Source of the DNA: Protula sp. h YS-2021
Lineage: Eukaryota; Annelida; Polychaeta; Sabellida; Serpulidae
Direction: 5' to 3'
NCBI GenBank assembly: GCA_949752745.1
Contig: OX457027.1
Span: forward strand, 18,308,603-18,372,602
Length of the DNA: 64,000 bases
In this document: piece after piece, positions 36,011 to 48,479 of the stretch
How positions within the stretch are numbered: the stretch's first letter is position 1
How the letters are laid out: each line of letters opens with the position of its first letter
Notes under the pieces: model-generated
What the model was told of the DNA's origin: nothing
Database searches by the model: none
The model's input: the letters and a program-made list of their open reading frames with translations, nothing else
Position numbers and translations under genes: made by a program

Positions 36011-36153
36011 TTTCGCCATCCGCGGAGTGGCTCTTTCTGGTCTTCTTTGGTTCTGCCATAAAGCGCTATAGCGGCGAGACACCACGCGATAATCAGACAG
36101 ACACCGATGAGAAACAAGCGTAACGGAAACACCGTCACTGTCATAACCGCCAA
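36011..36153 (-). CDS. LPCAT: LPCAT exon 2 (membrane anchor segment)
   Basis: This exon encodes residues 39-86 (last codon split). It starts LAVMTVTVFPLRLF and has a hydrophobic segment of about 25 residues ending IIAWCLAAIALYG (about 44-70), followed by the LPCAT-typical GWRK. This corresponds to the N-terminal ER membrane segment of LPCAT1/2. The acceptor is a long T tract ending 'gttgcag' above 36,153, in phase 0. The donor is gtatgt at 36,010-36,005, leaving phase 2. The 143-bp length agrees with both phases. Confidence 0.92.
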
Positions 36154-36262
36154 CTGCAACACAGTAAAAAAAGAACAGCTGCAACACAGAAAAAAGAAAA
36201 AAGAACAGCCTCAACACAGCAACAAAAAAAAAAAACAGCTGCAGCACAGAAAAAAAGAACAA
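36154..36262 (-). repeat. Tandem polypyrimidine-CAG repeat upstream of exon 2
   Basis: Read on the minus strand, a block of about 25-30 bp (T run, then 'ctgtgttgcag', then 'ctgttc') is repeated about four times before the real acceptor. Each copy looks like a complete 3' splice site. Only the one nearest the exon gives the phase 0 entry that exon 1 needs. Confidence 0.7.
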
Positions 36263-39018
36263 GACCAAAAATAACTGCCATCCAGCGTTCGATATGGTGT
36301 GTTCAGAATAACGAATCTGAACTCTTATTCAAACACTTGGCTTCAACTCACGCTAAAACACAAAACAAAATTTGAGTCAAATACGACAGCTGCTTACTTT
36401 ATAAGTAAAATTTAAGCTCAAAATACGTCTGGAATCAGGCCCGCTTTGAGCCAACGTAAAGTTTATTAAGAAACACATTTCAGAAATATAAATTTCACAA
36501 ACACCCCCCATCACCCGCAGCACACAAACAAACATCCCCCATCACCCGCAGCACACAAAAAGGTCTTCAACTCAGCAGTTATCGATGTGGCATAGCTCGA
36601 TCTTGTATTCTGAGTAAATGTTCAAGTCATTCTGAAACACAAGTTTGAAACTTATTTTGAGCATGAGTTAACTTATTTTGAGTTTATTTTGAATAAGAGC
36701 TGAGTTACTGACTGCGGGTGATGGAACAATACAACTAGTGCGCTCTGACTAACCCACCCAAGTGTCGGTTCACAAATAATCCACGGTAGTAATTCAAAGG
36801 ATCCATGCCCCTCGTATCTACAGCGTTTTAACAAGAGCACCTTAAAATAAAGCAAAAATTCTGCAAACTGACAACTGCACCAGGAAAGAGCTTGGTTTTT
36901 ACGATATATTTTACGAGTAACGTCTCCGTTCCACTAATACTGTTTCAAAATCCGAACATCGACAAGTTACATGTGAAGACTCTCGTTTGTATAAAACATA
37001 TATTCACCGGGCGTGTAGAAGGCGGAATATGAACCATATATAGGGATTTCCACAACTAATATCACAGTACTGACCATTGGTGAGGATCCTTTTCCTTTGA
37101 TTTAAACCTCGTTTAGTTTAAATTGATTCTGCCTCAGATTTATGCAAATTTGACAAATGCACGTCTCTGCTGTATGTACCCCGACCCCTTCATTGCCTGG
37201 ATTGGAAATGAACCATTCAATTCATCGCGGGGGTAAAATTATGTAATTAACGGTCATATAGTGAAATGGTTAAATTCGCGCCAAATTTTACTGTCCTTTA
37301 CTTCCAGATATAAAAGGGGGGCAAAGTACAAAACTGATTTAAAAAATCAGAAATCTTCAGATGTCTCGAAAAAATTCAACATTTTCAGTGCATCGATATT
37401 TCCGAAAGACAATGATATATATTTAAATTTCAAAAGGAAGTCGCTAAAGAATATTAAGTAAAACAAAATGTGAACCTCATACGGTGAAAAAGAACCCTGC
37501 AAAGAGAAACTAGATTTTTTTTTGAAAAGAATATTATAAAACGTAGTGTCGATGGATTGTGCAAAATGAAACTGATGTTAAAAAGATGCGTTGTTTTTAG
37601 CAGGATGGCAGTCCTTTTCTAAACCAATCTCTTTTTAAATTGTTCCGGAAACTTGGATTTAAATACAAGAAAGCAGATCGAGAAGTTATCAATGAAAGAA
37701 ATGACCTGTCGTGGGCACTCTGACATTTTATATACCCTCCCCATTTATTGTAAGTATTCGCTTTAAATCTAACTGGCTAAATATGGTGGACATTATCTTA
37801 AATGGTCCCATTCATATACCACAAATAACGAACGTCACTGCGCAGTCTAGGTGAGAACAACCTAGGTAAGTTATCGCCTGAGCACCATTTTATCATGTAT
37901 TGTCCAAACAACATAGAGTAAATAAAAAATATCGAGTAAACTTTATCCCCCAAAATTCCTAAGAAACGAAAGTTACAAAACTGAATCCAGTTAATGTCAC
38001 GTAATTCGGAACAAAATTACACTGATTTTCTATTTTTATTCGTGAATATAGCAAAAGATGAAGTTGTGGGATTTAACTCCTTTTTCTGCAAACACTAATT
38101 TTTGTTATTGTGAACCGGCACTAATTTCAGAGGGGGAAGGGGGGCTAAAACTTATCCTAATCGCTAATACTAACACCGATTCCTAATGCTTCAAACTGAT
38201 GCACAGTGAGTACCGTAGCTAATATATCTACACAATACGTGTAGGTGAGTCCTGTAAGTGACATAACCTTTGCACGTATCCAAAAATGTCAAAACTTCTG
38301 ATATTTTTAAAACCAGGTCTGGGCTGAAATGCTTCTTGAAATATTTCAAGCTAAAAATCTCCAAATGAACAGTCATCTAATGATAAACTGACTGCCCACA
38401 CTAATACATTATCAAGATAACCTCTCTGCATGGATACGAGGGGGAAAACGAATGGCTACAACAGATCCAAATTGATGAAAATTAAAAGAAGAATTTAAAA
38501 AAATTATATTTGTCGGGTATCGCAAAATAAGCAATATTTGGGTAGAAAGAGTTGACAATTTTATATCTGGCCTATTAAATTTAGTTAAAATTGAATATTT
38601 TATTGTCACCAATTAAGTTCTATTCTAACCAATTCTATCTCCCTCTCTCGCATATTTTACGGGCATAAAAATATGTTATGCACAAACTTGCAGGTTGTTA
38701 CCACGACTTTCTTGTAGAATCTGAATGATCTGACTTCATGAGGTTTTAGACTTGCGTCCGTTCCATTAACTTCTCAAATAAAAGGACTGCATAAACTACG
38801 CCACTTGAAATAGTTAAAAAAATCAAATGTCTGAAGTATTTCAAAAATTCTGTGAAATTTTTAAAAATTGCGACATTTTTACCCGTCCTCATAAAAATTT
38901 TTAATTTTTACCAGCTCAGCATATTTCACTCTAAATGCGCTCAAATAAATTTATTTTAAATGACTGAAGGTCCCGAGGATGGAGATTTATAATGAAGCAG
39001 AAGAAAAAGAAAGCAAAC
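36263..39018. other. LPCAT intron 1, nothing else recognised
   Basis: AT-rich. A short direct duplication 'catcacccgcagcacacaaa' lies at 36,509-36,560. No coding exon found. Confidence 0.45.
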
Positions 39019-39132
39019 CTGTATTTTCTCGGCAGTTGTAAAGTCGGGCAGCTTGTGAGTGAAGGGGTTCACAATTTCAGGCATAATAAGAGATTCCTGG
39101 CGCGGAATTTTCTTTTGCTTTTCCGATTCCAT
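39019..39132 (-). CDS. LPCAT: LPCAT exon 1 with start codon
   Basis: This exon is 38 codons starting at ATG 39,132-39,130, in the context gcaATGG, with an in-frame TGA about 33 bp upstream. The protein starts MESEKQ and contains PRQES and VNPFTHKL, matching the PRQ.S and NPFV motifs near the N terminus of LPCAT2. It ends FTTAEKIQ. The donor is gtttgc (39,018-39,013), in phase 0, which joins exon 2 exactly. A second in-frame ATG (39,084) just before PEIVNPF could serve as an internal start, but the conserved PRQ motif before it favours the first. Confidence 0.87.
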
Positions 39133-39380
39133 TGCTTCAGTATTTCTAAAGCTTCAGATCTCTATCTTCCCCCAAAAAAACTGCGCTTTAAGTTAAAAAC
39201 TTCCAACTTTCGTTTTTGTTTACATGTCAGTACGTCAGGAAGAGATTATTGGCAGAGCGACGTTCAAAGAAAGAAGAAATTCGTCAAGCCACTCTAAACT
39301 GGTTCCCACAGCCATTCTGTTCGCTGGAGGTGAAGCACATTTTTCGCCCGATTTTTTTTTAAATTTGACAACAATGTTTT
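39133..39380 (-). promoter_or_regulatory. Putative LPCAT 5' UTR / promoter-proximal region
   Basis: This is the sequence directly upstream of the LPCAT start codon, bounded by the hAT-type MITE at 39,381. I see no convincing TATA box or other site. The assignment rests only on position. Confidence 0.35.
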
Positions 39381-40242
39381 CACGGTTGGCAAGATTTGGC
39401 CGGCCATAATTGCCCGGCAATTGCCGGCAAGGCAAAATCCCTTCAAGTGGCCCAATCTGGCCAAATCTGGCAGAACTTGTTTTTTCGCCCATTTTTTTTA
39501 ACAATTTTTTTGTTAATTTAATTTTTATATTTACCTTTCTTGAAATGTAGTAAAACAAGTTTTATTCACCCAAGCACGCATTTATTTACATAAATAATGC
39601 ACTTTCCTATAAATTCAGTAACACATAGTACAGTATTTAAGTACATAAAAAGGGAACTTTTGGTTAAAAAGTCTAATCCGCAATTCTAAAATGAATGTCT
39701 CTGCTACCTGTCGATTTACTCCTGAGTATTTTGGAGTAGTAGTTCGGAGTGATAAATTTGAGTAGTAATTTGGAAGAGTTGCATCTCCGGTAATTACATC
39801 TCGTTGTATGTGGCTTCACGACAAATTAATCCCCTCGAGCATTCTTAATATCCGGTTTCATACAGTGTTTTGACGTTTAAGAATCATAAGATTAACTTAA
39901 CACCATTTTATTATACCGATAAAAGTTACAAACTCCGTTTTCCTAATTATAAAAACCTGGCGATAATCTCTTTGTATGTGGCTTCAAGACAAATTAATCC
40001 CCTCGAGCATTCTTAATCTCGGGTTGAATACAGTGTTTTGATGTTTAGTAATCAGAAGTTTAACTGAATACCTTTGTATTATACCTATCAAAGTTAGAAA
40101 CTCCGTTTCCCCAATTATAAAAAACCTGGCGATAATTCATGATTTTAAATTTTGCCAGATTTGGCCAGATTTTTCCGGCAATTGCCAGATTTTGCCGCCG
40201 GCAAGGCAAAATCTAGATTTGGCCGTTTTTTTGCCAACCCTG
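39381..40242. mobile_element. hAT-type MITE with ~95-bp inverted repeats and 8-bp target duplication
   Basis: The left end is CACGGTTGGCAA and the right end TTGCCAACCCTG. The arms (about 39,381-39,480 and 40,145-40,242) share GGCAATTGCCGG and ATCTGGCCAAATCTGGCA in inverted order. The flanks read AATGTTTT (39,373-39,380) and AATGTTTC (40,243-40,250), an 8-bp duplication with one mismatch, as made by hAT transposases. No transposase is encoded. It lies about 250 bp upstream of the LPCAT start. Confidence 0.75.
39787..40135. repeat. Two-copy ~175-bp tandem repeat inside the MITE
   Basis: Copies begin near 39,790 and 39,965. Both contain 'tgtatgtggcttca.gacaa' followed by 'attaatcccctcgagcattc' and 'acagtgttttga.gttta'. 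Confidence 0.8.
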
Positions 40243-40679
40243 AATGTTTCCTAAATAGGGACTCGCACGGATTTTAGATTTTTGTCTGGGAGGGCATTTC
40301 TGCTAGTCAGATTGTACCTTGACATTGTGGTTTGATTACTGGCGATGTGTCCTATGTGGCTACAATAATATTTTTGTTCGATCTGTGAAATCAATGCAAA
40401 ATCGTAATTTTTTATGTTGTTACTTAAATCAAACTAGTGGTAAAGATAATACCAGCAAAAGTTTTATTACATTACAATACTCTATGCTATTGTGGGTTCG
40501 ACTCCTTGCAAAGCGATTTCTTATGCAACGAATAGGCGCTCTCCGGTGATAGCAAGACGCTCGTTAATTATCCTCATTTATGTTATATACAACAGATATT
40601 CCAGTTAATGTTGATAAGGTGGTAAGCTACATGCTGTTACAGTAAAATAGGTCTCCAAATTATTTCTGTCTAATGCTTT

Positions 40680-41300
40680 TTAGGCGACGACTTCCTCGGA
40701 CTGGTCTTATTACTTAAGGAGAGGGGGGCAGGGTATCAATCGTTTGTATTTATGTATGTGCGTATGGAAACTTTTACTTAAAATGTTTCTTTTCTGGCAG
40801 TTTTGCTCGGATTCCTTTCAAAATTGTTGCAAAGATTTCCTAAGTAGTCAACTCTTGATAAATTACCCTATTTAGCGATTCGTCAAAAATGAACTTTTTG
40901 TGAGTTTTTCCAAAATGCGTTTGGATCTGCATTTCGATTGGGTTTATTCTAAATTTTAGAAAAATGCTCTTCTAGTAATCTGTGCTTTAAAATTTTTTGT
41001 ACACCCAAAAATTGACCTCATACTCCCGTTTGAAAATAACTTTTTCAAAATAGTTTTTCTTCTGCAACTGGTCTTAGTTGGATTTTAAAAAAAATTTAGG
41101 CATAATTTGGGATCCACTAAAGGTCAGGCAAATCCTGGTCTTTAAAAATTGTCACAAATCAGTTTTCAAAATGTTATTTTCTAGTCCCCTTTTTTAACGA
41201 TCCAACAAGCCTTTCGCACTTGATTCTCTAGATCCCAACTGGTTGGAATGTCCGTAGACAATCTTGCTTTAAGAAATAGAAAATTCAAAAATTTCGTATG
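40680..41300 (-). mobile_element. Helitron-like element, minus orientation, copy G
   Basis: Read on the minus strand, the end is 'agaccagtccgaggaagtcg' then 'tcgcctaaaaag'. That is a degenerate version of the hairpin of copies A and B with CTAA at 40,683-40,680, preceded by a 'gcacatacat' stretch. The core to the right (to about 41,300) has degenerate units with 'caaaattgt' and 'gattcgtcaaaaat'. Decayed. Confidence 0.4.
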
Positions 41301-44300
41301 ATTCGACCTTAACTATAGGTGGAATAGCATTTATATAATTTTTATGTCGCAACTCCTTAACATCTGCAGCACTTCTCTTCGTACTACTTCTATCCTGTAA
41401 CGAAATTTTGGTAGTATCTGCTGACCAATTTGCTTATAATATGGTCTCGTCTAATACTTATCTTGCTGGGGTACCATTGGAAAGTGCTATTTTATTGGAT
41501 AGGTAATCGATACACAAGAACTCCCGGGAATCGTGCCCACAAGTACTTAGTAAAACATATTTATGACCCTTTTCATTTTCTTTACCATTTTGCCATATCT
41601 TGCCAATTCTTTTAGATATCCCCAAAATAGTTTAATTTTAAAGAAAAGTTCGCCTCAATAGCATTCATCTAAAATGTAGAAGAAATTCAAGCAATACTGC
41701 AGAAGGCACCTAATTTTGGAAAATGTGAATATTTTTTGTTTGTAAGACATGTAACCATAAGGTTATGGTATTATTATGACTATATCGGGTTCTAAAATAA
41801 ACATGAACTATTGCTCCTCTCGGATGGCCACATATATATTTGAAATTATACCATTGCTGTCTGCGACACTTTTACAATGTTTTATGACTGTTTAAACAAC
41901 TACCAATATGACATAGCCCGGATTACTTATGGAATCCTAGCAAAAACGCTTAATCTATATTTAGTGTTGTCGCTGATTATAAGATGCCCTTGCCATTCTA
42001 GTTGCAACCTGATATGCCTATTTAGCATGCACTTGCCTCTCTCGTTTTTGACCAAAACAATCTCAATATCAAGATTAAATCCGAATTTTGCTCCTGTTTG
42101 TACGCTGTATGCTAAGATGGAGTCGACGCTCTAATACCATACAAGCCGTATATAATTTAACCATAAGCAAATCAGAACTTAGACTTTTGCCAGAAAGTTA
42201 TTTTGTTTCGATTGAATTCAGATGGGATAAGGGTACAATGAAATGATTGGAAAAATCTGGCAAAAATGAACAAAATTTCATTTTGCCAGAAACATATTCA
42301 CATGATGGCTATTAAAAGGGTTTAGCAATATATAACTTATCCCGAGAAACGACACTTCCATTGGAAAGACCCATAAGCACGAATTGGCTTATTGTTAACA
42401 AGATGTTCTACCAATCGTTTGGTGCATGTTGTGATCCTGGTGGAAAGGGTCAGTTCCCATTCTAGTGAAAAGTATGCAATATCGAAAAGAAAGCTATTTT
42501 TAGAATCGTCATTTAATGTGGACACTTACTAGAATTAAATAAATAAATATAAGAGAGAAAGCCATAAGGAAATGACACAGTAATGTGCGTTAAATGGCAA
42601 ACAGTTATGTAGTTCCAGGTGACTCCTCCCTCCACAGAGTCCGGTTTGGAGGGGTAGCTGGACTAACCCCACTTGGAAGGTGGCTAGGATAAAGTCACTT
42701 GGGATCATAGGTTATGAGCTGTGATTAGGCGATAATACAATATTTTCGCATTCTGTAAAAACTGCAAAAGATAAACTTTCAATGATGCATACATAAAAGA
42801 GACTATACCTCACTTTTACTGCTGACGCTGATAACTAATAATTAAATTCTTTATAAGTGAAACACTCTTTTCGTGTTAGCTGTTGAAACTGTTGAAACTT
42901 GACACTAGAGTTGAAAAGTTACAGAACACAAAATTTGATGGGTGAAGTCCAAAGGTGAAGAACTCATAAATTACTCGAGGTCGTTTATTATTAACGACAT
43001 TTACCGGTCTAAGTCCACTCCAGACTAATTCGTCCCCACAGCCATTTATTAACAACGCTATACTTCAGAGTAGATTGGCAGCTACTTTTGCTTTTGTTAT
43101 TACTTATATCTGTCCCTTTTTTGACGAAACTGTATAGTGTTTTAATAGTCTTATATACTTAAAAATTCATGTTGTTATTGTTCATTTCAACCCAACTTAC
43201 AAGTTAGTGGAATCCCAGGGATGAATTCACGATAAACCTTACTTGTAAGGATTTCCTTAACTATGAGAAAAACCGTAAGAGAACTCATTATTCCCTAAAA
43301 ATACACTTTTTTGCGGTTCTGTGAGAGCTGCATTTTATTAGTTTTAATATAGACTTTTGTAAAAAAAATATTCTAATTATCAAAAACCGAACAACTTTCA
43401 ACGTTTGTCTTTACATTCACCTACAGCAACAGACACATTTTCATTATAAGGACGTACCATAACTTGTAATGTAAAAATGTTTGATTGTTTATTACGAGGT
43501 TATCAATATCGATTTTCAATGTCTTACATATAAAACATTTTTGTAAAAACATGCCAAAAACAAACACGCACCAAAATTCCCTTGAGTTTGCGTTCGTCGA
43601 ACTTTCCACTGACAGACCAAGAACCAAAAAATGATTCCTTGTTGGTGTTTATCCCAATCTAGACAACCAACAACCAATCACCGTCGCTTCTTTAGCAGCA
43701 CGTAATCACCGTCCCAAATTTATAGCGAAGCTAAGACTTCTTATAGCTCCAGGGAGTTTTTCTCTTTGTTTATGAGTTTTTCCTTCTTCCGTTCCAGGGC
43801 ATTGTGGGGTTATCTTAATTCACTGTGTTTGTATCCATTGGGGTTAACAAGTATTTCATTGACTGTAGTAGGGCTACTCTTGAGCACGATGTATCACCAT
43901 TTAATGGTCGCGTTTTATTCCAATAACAAAAATTCAACAGCCGTGTTTTCGGCTCACTGAGACCATATATGTGACCCAAAAACGTCTGAAGCGTGATGCT
44001 ATTTGACAAAGATGACAAGATCTCAGTTTCTTAAGATCCTATTTTCATTCCTTTGTGCAGTAACTTTCTCTTTTTTAACTGTGTGTTCACCTCTTATTTA
44101 TATGTGGTTTTATATTGGCTGGTGCCTTCGCATGAGCATGTTTAACCAAGCCAAATGCTCTTTCTTTTTCACTGAGTTGTACACGATTTATTTTGTTGCT
44201 ACTCTTAATGTAAGTAGTGATAAGTTACTGATTGCTTGACATTCTCCACTTTTTGTGCTTTTCGCTGCTTATTTGCATCTATACGTTTCAAACCGTATCA

Positions 44301-47300
44301 GCTGTTGTCAAAATGACTTGCCCCATATCGCTCGTTCGCTATAAGTCGCGCATCAGTGAGTCTCGCTACGCGCGTGTGGTGTTGTCACATCATCTCACAT
44401 GTTGTTGCATTTCTCTGCAAGTTATCTTGCGTCACTTCACCTCACTACATATCGCATCAGGTCGTACCACATCTCCTTATACACGTTGTATCATGTCGCT
44501 GTAAGTCGCACCACATCTTTGTAAGATGTTCTTCGGGTCGCTTGATATCGCCATGGCCAACCCAAAGCGTCGCTGTAGGTCGTACAATGGTGGTATACGC
44601 CGTTGCAAGTTGCTGCATGTATTTTAGTTCGTACCACATCTCTCTGTTCTTAGTATCATGGAATTTATTATGCGCTACACCATGATAATTATGCGCTGTT
44701 TCACACATCAATGCAAACCACTTCACAACTTTCTCTGCGTATCGAATCGCATGTTACTCAGATCACTTCAAGGCGTCTCAGATCATTAACATGTGGCAAG
44801 ACGAAGTTATAGGAGTTATATGCTTTGGTATTATGGCATACGTGAGATTTTTTATCGTTTTATTTCTATACAGTCGGCCTTCATTTTGTCATTACAACCC
44901 GTCAGAAACTACTGGTCCGACTGACACCAAACTTTCGCAGTATATAGAACTTCACGTAAGCTAGTTCTATCAATATTTTTTATTTATTATTAAGCTTGTT
45001 TTCAAGGTCAAACCAATACGCAAATATAGGGTTATTTTTCCTTTCTTCTGCACTGAGCAAAGACTGACGTTTGCTGTGCATAGTATGCTATTACCTCACA
45101 GCTGAGGCCTGCTGTAAACACAGTGGAGACTTTAATTGGCGCATTGCTAAAATAAGTACACGTGTACGCATGCAATATAACCCGAGATCAGTTGAACATG
45201 TGTGCAACTGAGCAAATAAATAGACTTTAAATTTAATAGCATGCATTTCTGTGTGCATCATTTTAATGCACCATTATATATAAAATATTATACATATAAA
45301 TCATTGATTGTTATAAGGTTTTCGAAGTAGTTTTTGGATGCTACTCGTCTCAAGTTATAACGGTCAAAATGTAAAGCAGAAGCTTTGAAAGTCTTAAAAA
45401 ATCATACGCTCGAAAGTGCTTAGTCTGAGGGTAGGGATTCTGCACCAAGCATATTAAATGCACGCTTTTATACAGGTCAGTTTTTTAGCAGGATACATGG
45501 TTTTGAAAAGTGAATTATCCTTTTAGAAGGGGATCGCACTAGATCTGAATTAAAAACATAGAAATTTTTTGTTTAATTTTAATTTGGACCAACTGTTTAC
45601 CGATTTAACTTTTGTCAAATCGTATTCCTCGTTTATTTTCACTTTATAACACTGTTTATTTACTATATATCGTACCTTCGATTTATAAATCTTTGCCAAT
45701 GGTTAGTTAAATAATAGATTATATGCATATTCTTCTTTCCGTTGTAAGAAGCAGCGAAGGCTCCGGGGTCATGCCTCCACATGGAAAGTGCAAATGACCC
45801 GAACCTCCACTGCACTGCCTATTCTCGTCAATGGGGCCTGTCCGTGTGTGGATCAGTTCTCGATTCCGAAAGTGTGAACACATAGATGATAGGGTTTTTG
45901 TCGTAAAGGGATAGGAGATAGACGAGCAAAGGCCTAAAAGAAGAACATCTCTCCGTTAACGTTACATCTCTCCCCAGTAACTCCATCATTTCCACTACAT
46001 AATATACCGGTGTTGGACTATTGCAACAAATTGGACTGATAGCAGAAGGCATCAGTTGAAAAACGTGACGATGCCGCTTGTACCTAAAATGCTTTGCTTG
46101 GGTTAGGACTCTACGACTTCATTCGGAAATCTAAGTAAAAAAAGCACAGTCTTCCTAGTGATATGGCGATGGAGACAAATATTATGCAATGCATTCGACG
46201 GAGTTTGCTGCTGCTGACGCTTTACCGTCACATCAACAGATAGTGGTAGAGCCTCACCTGGATACCGATAAACACGCCCTCTATCTTACGCCACTTAAGC
46301 GTTTGTCGATAAGTTTGCTTGCATCCAGAGGCCTTAAAAGGTGTGGTACCGTCGGCTACTAAAAAGCAGAGGAACTGATAACGTAAGCTCCTGAGTTGCT
46401 CCCGATACCTCACCCGATGCAACAGCAGGAGTCAGACTGAGAGACTATTTCACAGCCGTCAGCACCATCTTCAGAATCATTGCCGTTGGGGAAACGCCAG
46501 AAGATGGGGGCTTCATACACAACCGGTCACTCCATCAATCCAAGAAGGAAAAATATTGACAGACCCCATAGTCAAACATAATATCATTCACATCATTAAA
46601 TTTATTGTGAAAAATTCGTCGACTGCGCCTAGCACTCTTCAGAAGGGAATTTAGAGACTCTCGGTTTCATTGAAATCTAATATAAAGCTGAACAATAAAG
46701 GGCAATTTGTCTGCCACTCTACTGTTCCGTGTGCTGTAAATAAGGGGAATCCAATGACGAAGAATATGTTGGAACTGTATGCGTCGAAATTTGAGAGTGA
46801 TCTTGCCTGATACCGTTATGGCTACTCCAAGCCAAAAACTACACTGTATCAATCGGCAGAAAATCTGATTTAGGGTCAACTGCTCGTATATACTCGAGAT
46901 AGCCTTGGATACTGAATCAAGTGCAAGATCTCGCGTCTGCTTTCGTGTTTTCGGAAAAGCACTGCCGGTTCTAGAAGAGTTAATGAAAAAGTCACGTGTA
47001 AGTTTGTTTCAGGTCAAAGGTTTTGCTGAGGGCGGACCAAGTACTATCGTACTCAAACTTGTCCAGGGAAGACGATGATTCGCCACGATTGCAAGTTTCA
47101 TCCTGTTGCATCTGATCGGCAAGGACACATGACGCGCTGATACCCCAGGTCTTAACTATGTACCACACAGCAAAAGCCGAAGTCTCTCAGCAGTCTCCTC
47201 CGTCAGCGAGGAAGTGACGAGTCTCACCAGCATTTCAAAGCCATGTACCTTTTTTAAAACCTACGATGATTTAGATTCCTAGACCGGGCTATTCAAGGAA

Positions 47301-47519
47301 GCAAATCAAATTTAAAACAGTCGTAGGCGAAAGGATAAAGCACGTAGAGGAAGCGTTGGGGTTATAGATTGCCGCTCAAGGATTACACTTGGTCGTCAGT
47401 TCTTTCCGACCTGGAAGCTTCCAAATCATGCTCAAATCAGCGATTACGAGGAAAGTAAATTGCATTTGAATCACTGATTTGAATCATTTGAATCCCGTTT
47501 CTGTTTTCCAGAGACATTA
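41301..47519. other. Gene-poor region, no gene recognised
   Basis: About 6 kb of AT-rich sequence upstream of LPCAT. Open frames are short and unlike any family I know. A degenerate low-complexity block lies at 44,370-44,760. The right end (46,900-47,519) is probably the decayed 5' part of the DIRS-like element that becomes recognisable at 47,520. Confidence 0.4.
44370..44760. repeat. Degenerate ~20-25-bp repeat (GTCGCACCACATCTCTGTAA-like)
   Basis: Irregular repetition of gtcg(c/t), ccacatct, and ctgtaag motifs with no strict period. Confidence 0.5.
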
Positions 47520-48440
47520 AAGGGGTAGCGCATTTTCACAAACCGCTCTCAGTTTTCAGTTAACTCATTTTTTTTCAAGACCCACATGCCTCAGGTTGTA
47601 AAAGAAATATTGCAAGAAGACAAGCAGGTGGTTTAGCCGAACTATTATATACATATCCCAACGCGTCCTGACTACTACGAGATATATTTTATCCTGCTTC
47701 TCAGTCAGTGCCATGCGCTAGACCATTTATTAAACTTTAAAAAATCGGTACTTGTTCCAGTTCAGAAAATGGAGTTTTTAGGTGACATGCTGCATGTCAG
47801 TCTTGGCAAGTCTTTTTCGAGTCCGAATAGAAAAGATTCATTATTTCAGGCAGTAGCGTCGCGCCACCCAAGGTTATCTTTGGCCGAATCTTCAAATTGC
47901 CACAAAAAGACGGTTCAGTTGGGAAGAATTCAGTTTCAGAAGTTTTATCGTGTATTTTCTCTGGAGTTAAGCTTGCCACATCATCGTGTTTCTCTACTCC
48001 TTTTGACTGTCAGAGTTTTGTTTTGATGGTTACGCACTAGTGAATTTGCTGACAGATGTACCCTTCCAGCTGCCTATTCTGACATTTGTGCTCAGACAGA
48101 TAGGTCGATAAAGGATTTTGCCATCACTCCTGGAAGGGTCTTTTGTCTCATCAAGATTGCTGCTTGCACGTGAATGTTTTCGCTATAAGAGCTGTGTTGT
48201 TTGCATGTTGTGCATTAGAGAAGTATCTAATCAGTCACGTGCTTCATTTTCTATTCGCAAGGAGATACCATATCACCTAGTTTGACTCGTCTTATGAGGT
48301 CTTTTAATTTGCCGGAAAAATCGGATCATTCTTCAGTCATTACACACAGCGGGACATCTCAATGTCTTGGCGACCCTGGCTTCTCGTAAGCGCGAAACAG
48401 ACCATACGGCTCTGGAATTATCGATGGGTGTCATCGCAAT
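47520..48440 (+). pseudogene. Decayed DIRS-like retrotransposon RT/RNase H
   Basis: The palm-end motif of DIRS/tyrosine-recombinase retrotransposon reverse transcriptases is visible at about 47,733-47,795 (LNFKKSVLVPVQKMEFLG). After several stops and frame changes comes an RNase H-like stretch (NVFAIRAVLFACCALEKYL, about 48,172-48,230) and the end motif HTAGHLNVLATLASRKRET (about 48,340-48,395). The order and spacing fit DIRS RT followed by RNase H. The polymerase active site and the tyrosine recombinase are not recognisable, so this is a relic. Confidence 0.65.
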
Positions 48441-48479
48441 TACGGTAGGGTCATTAGGTTATAGAATTGATTGTGTATT

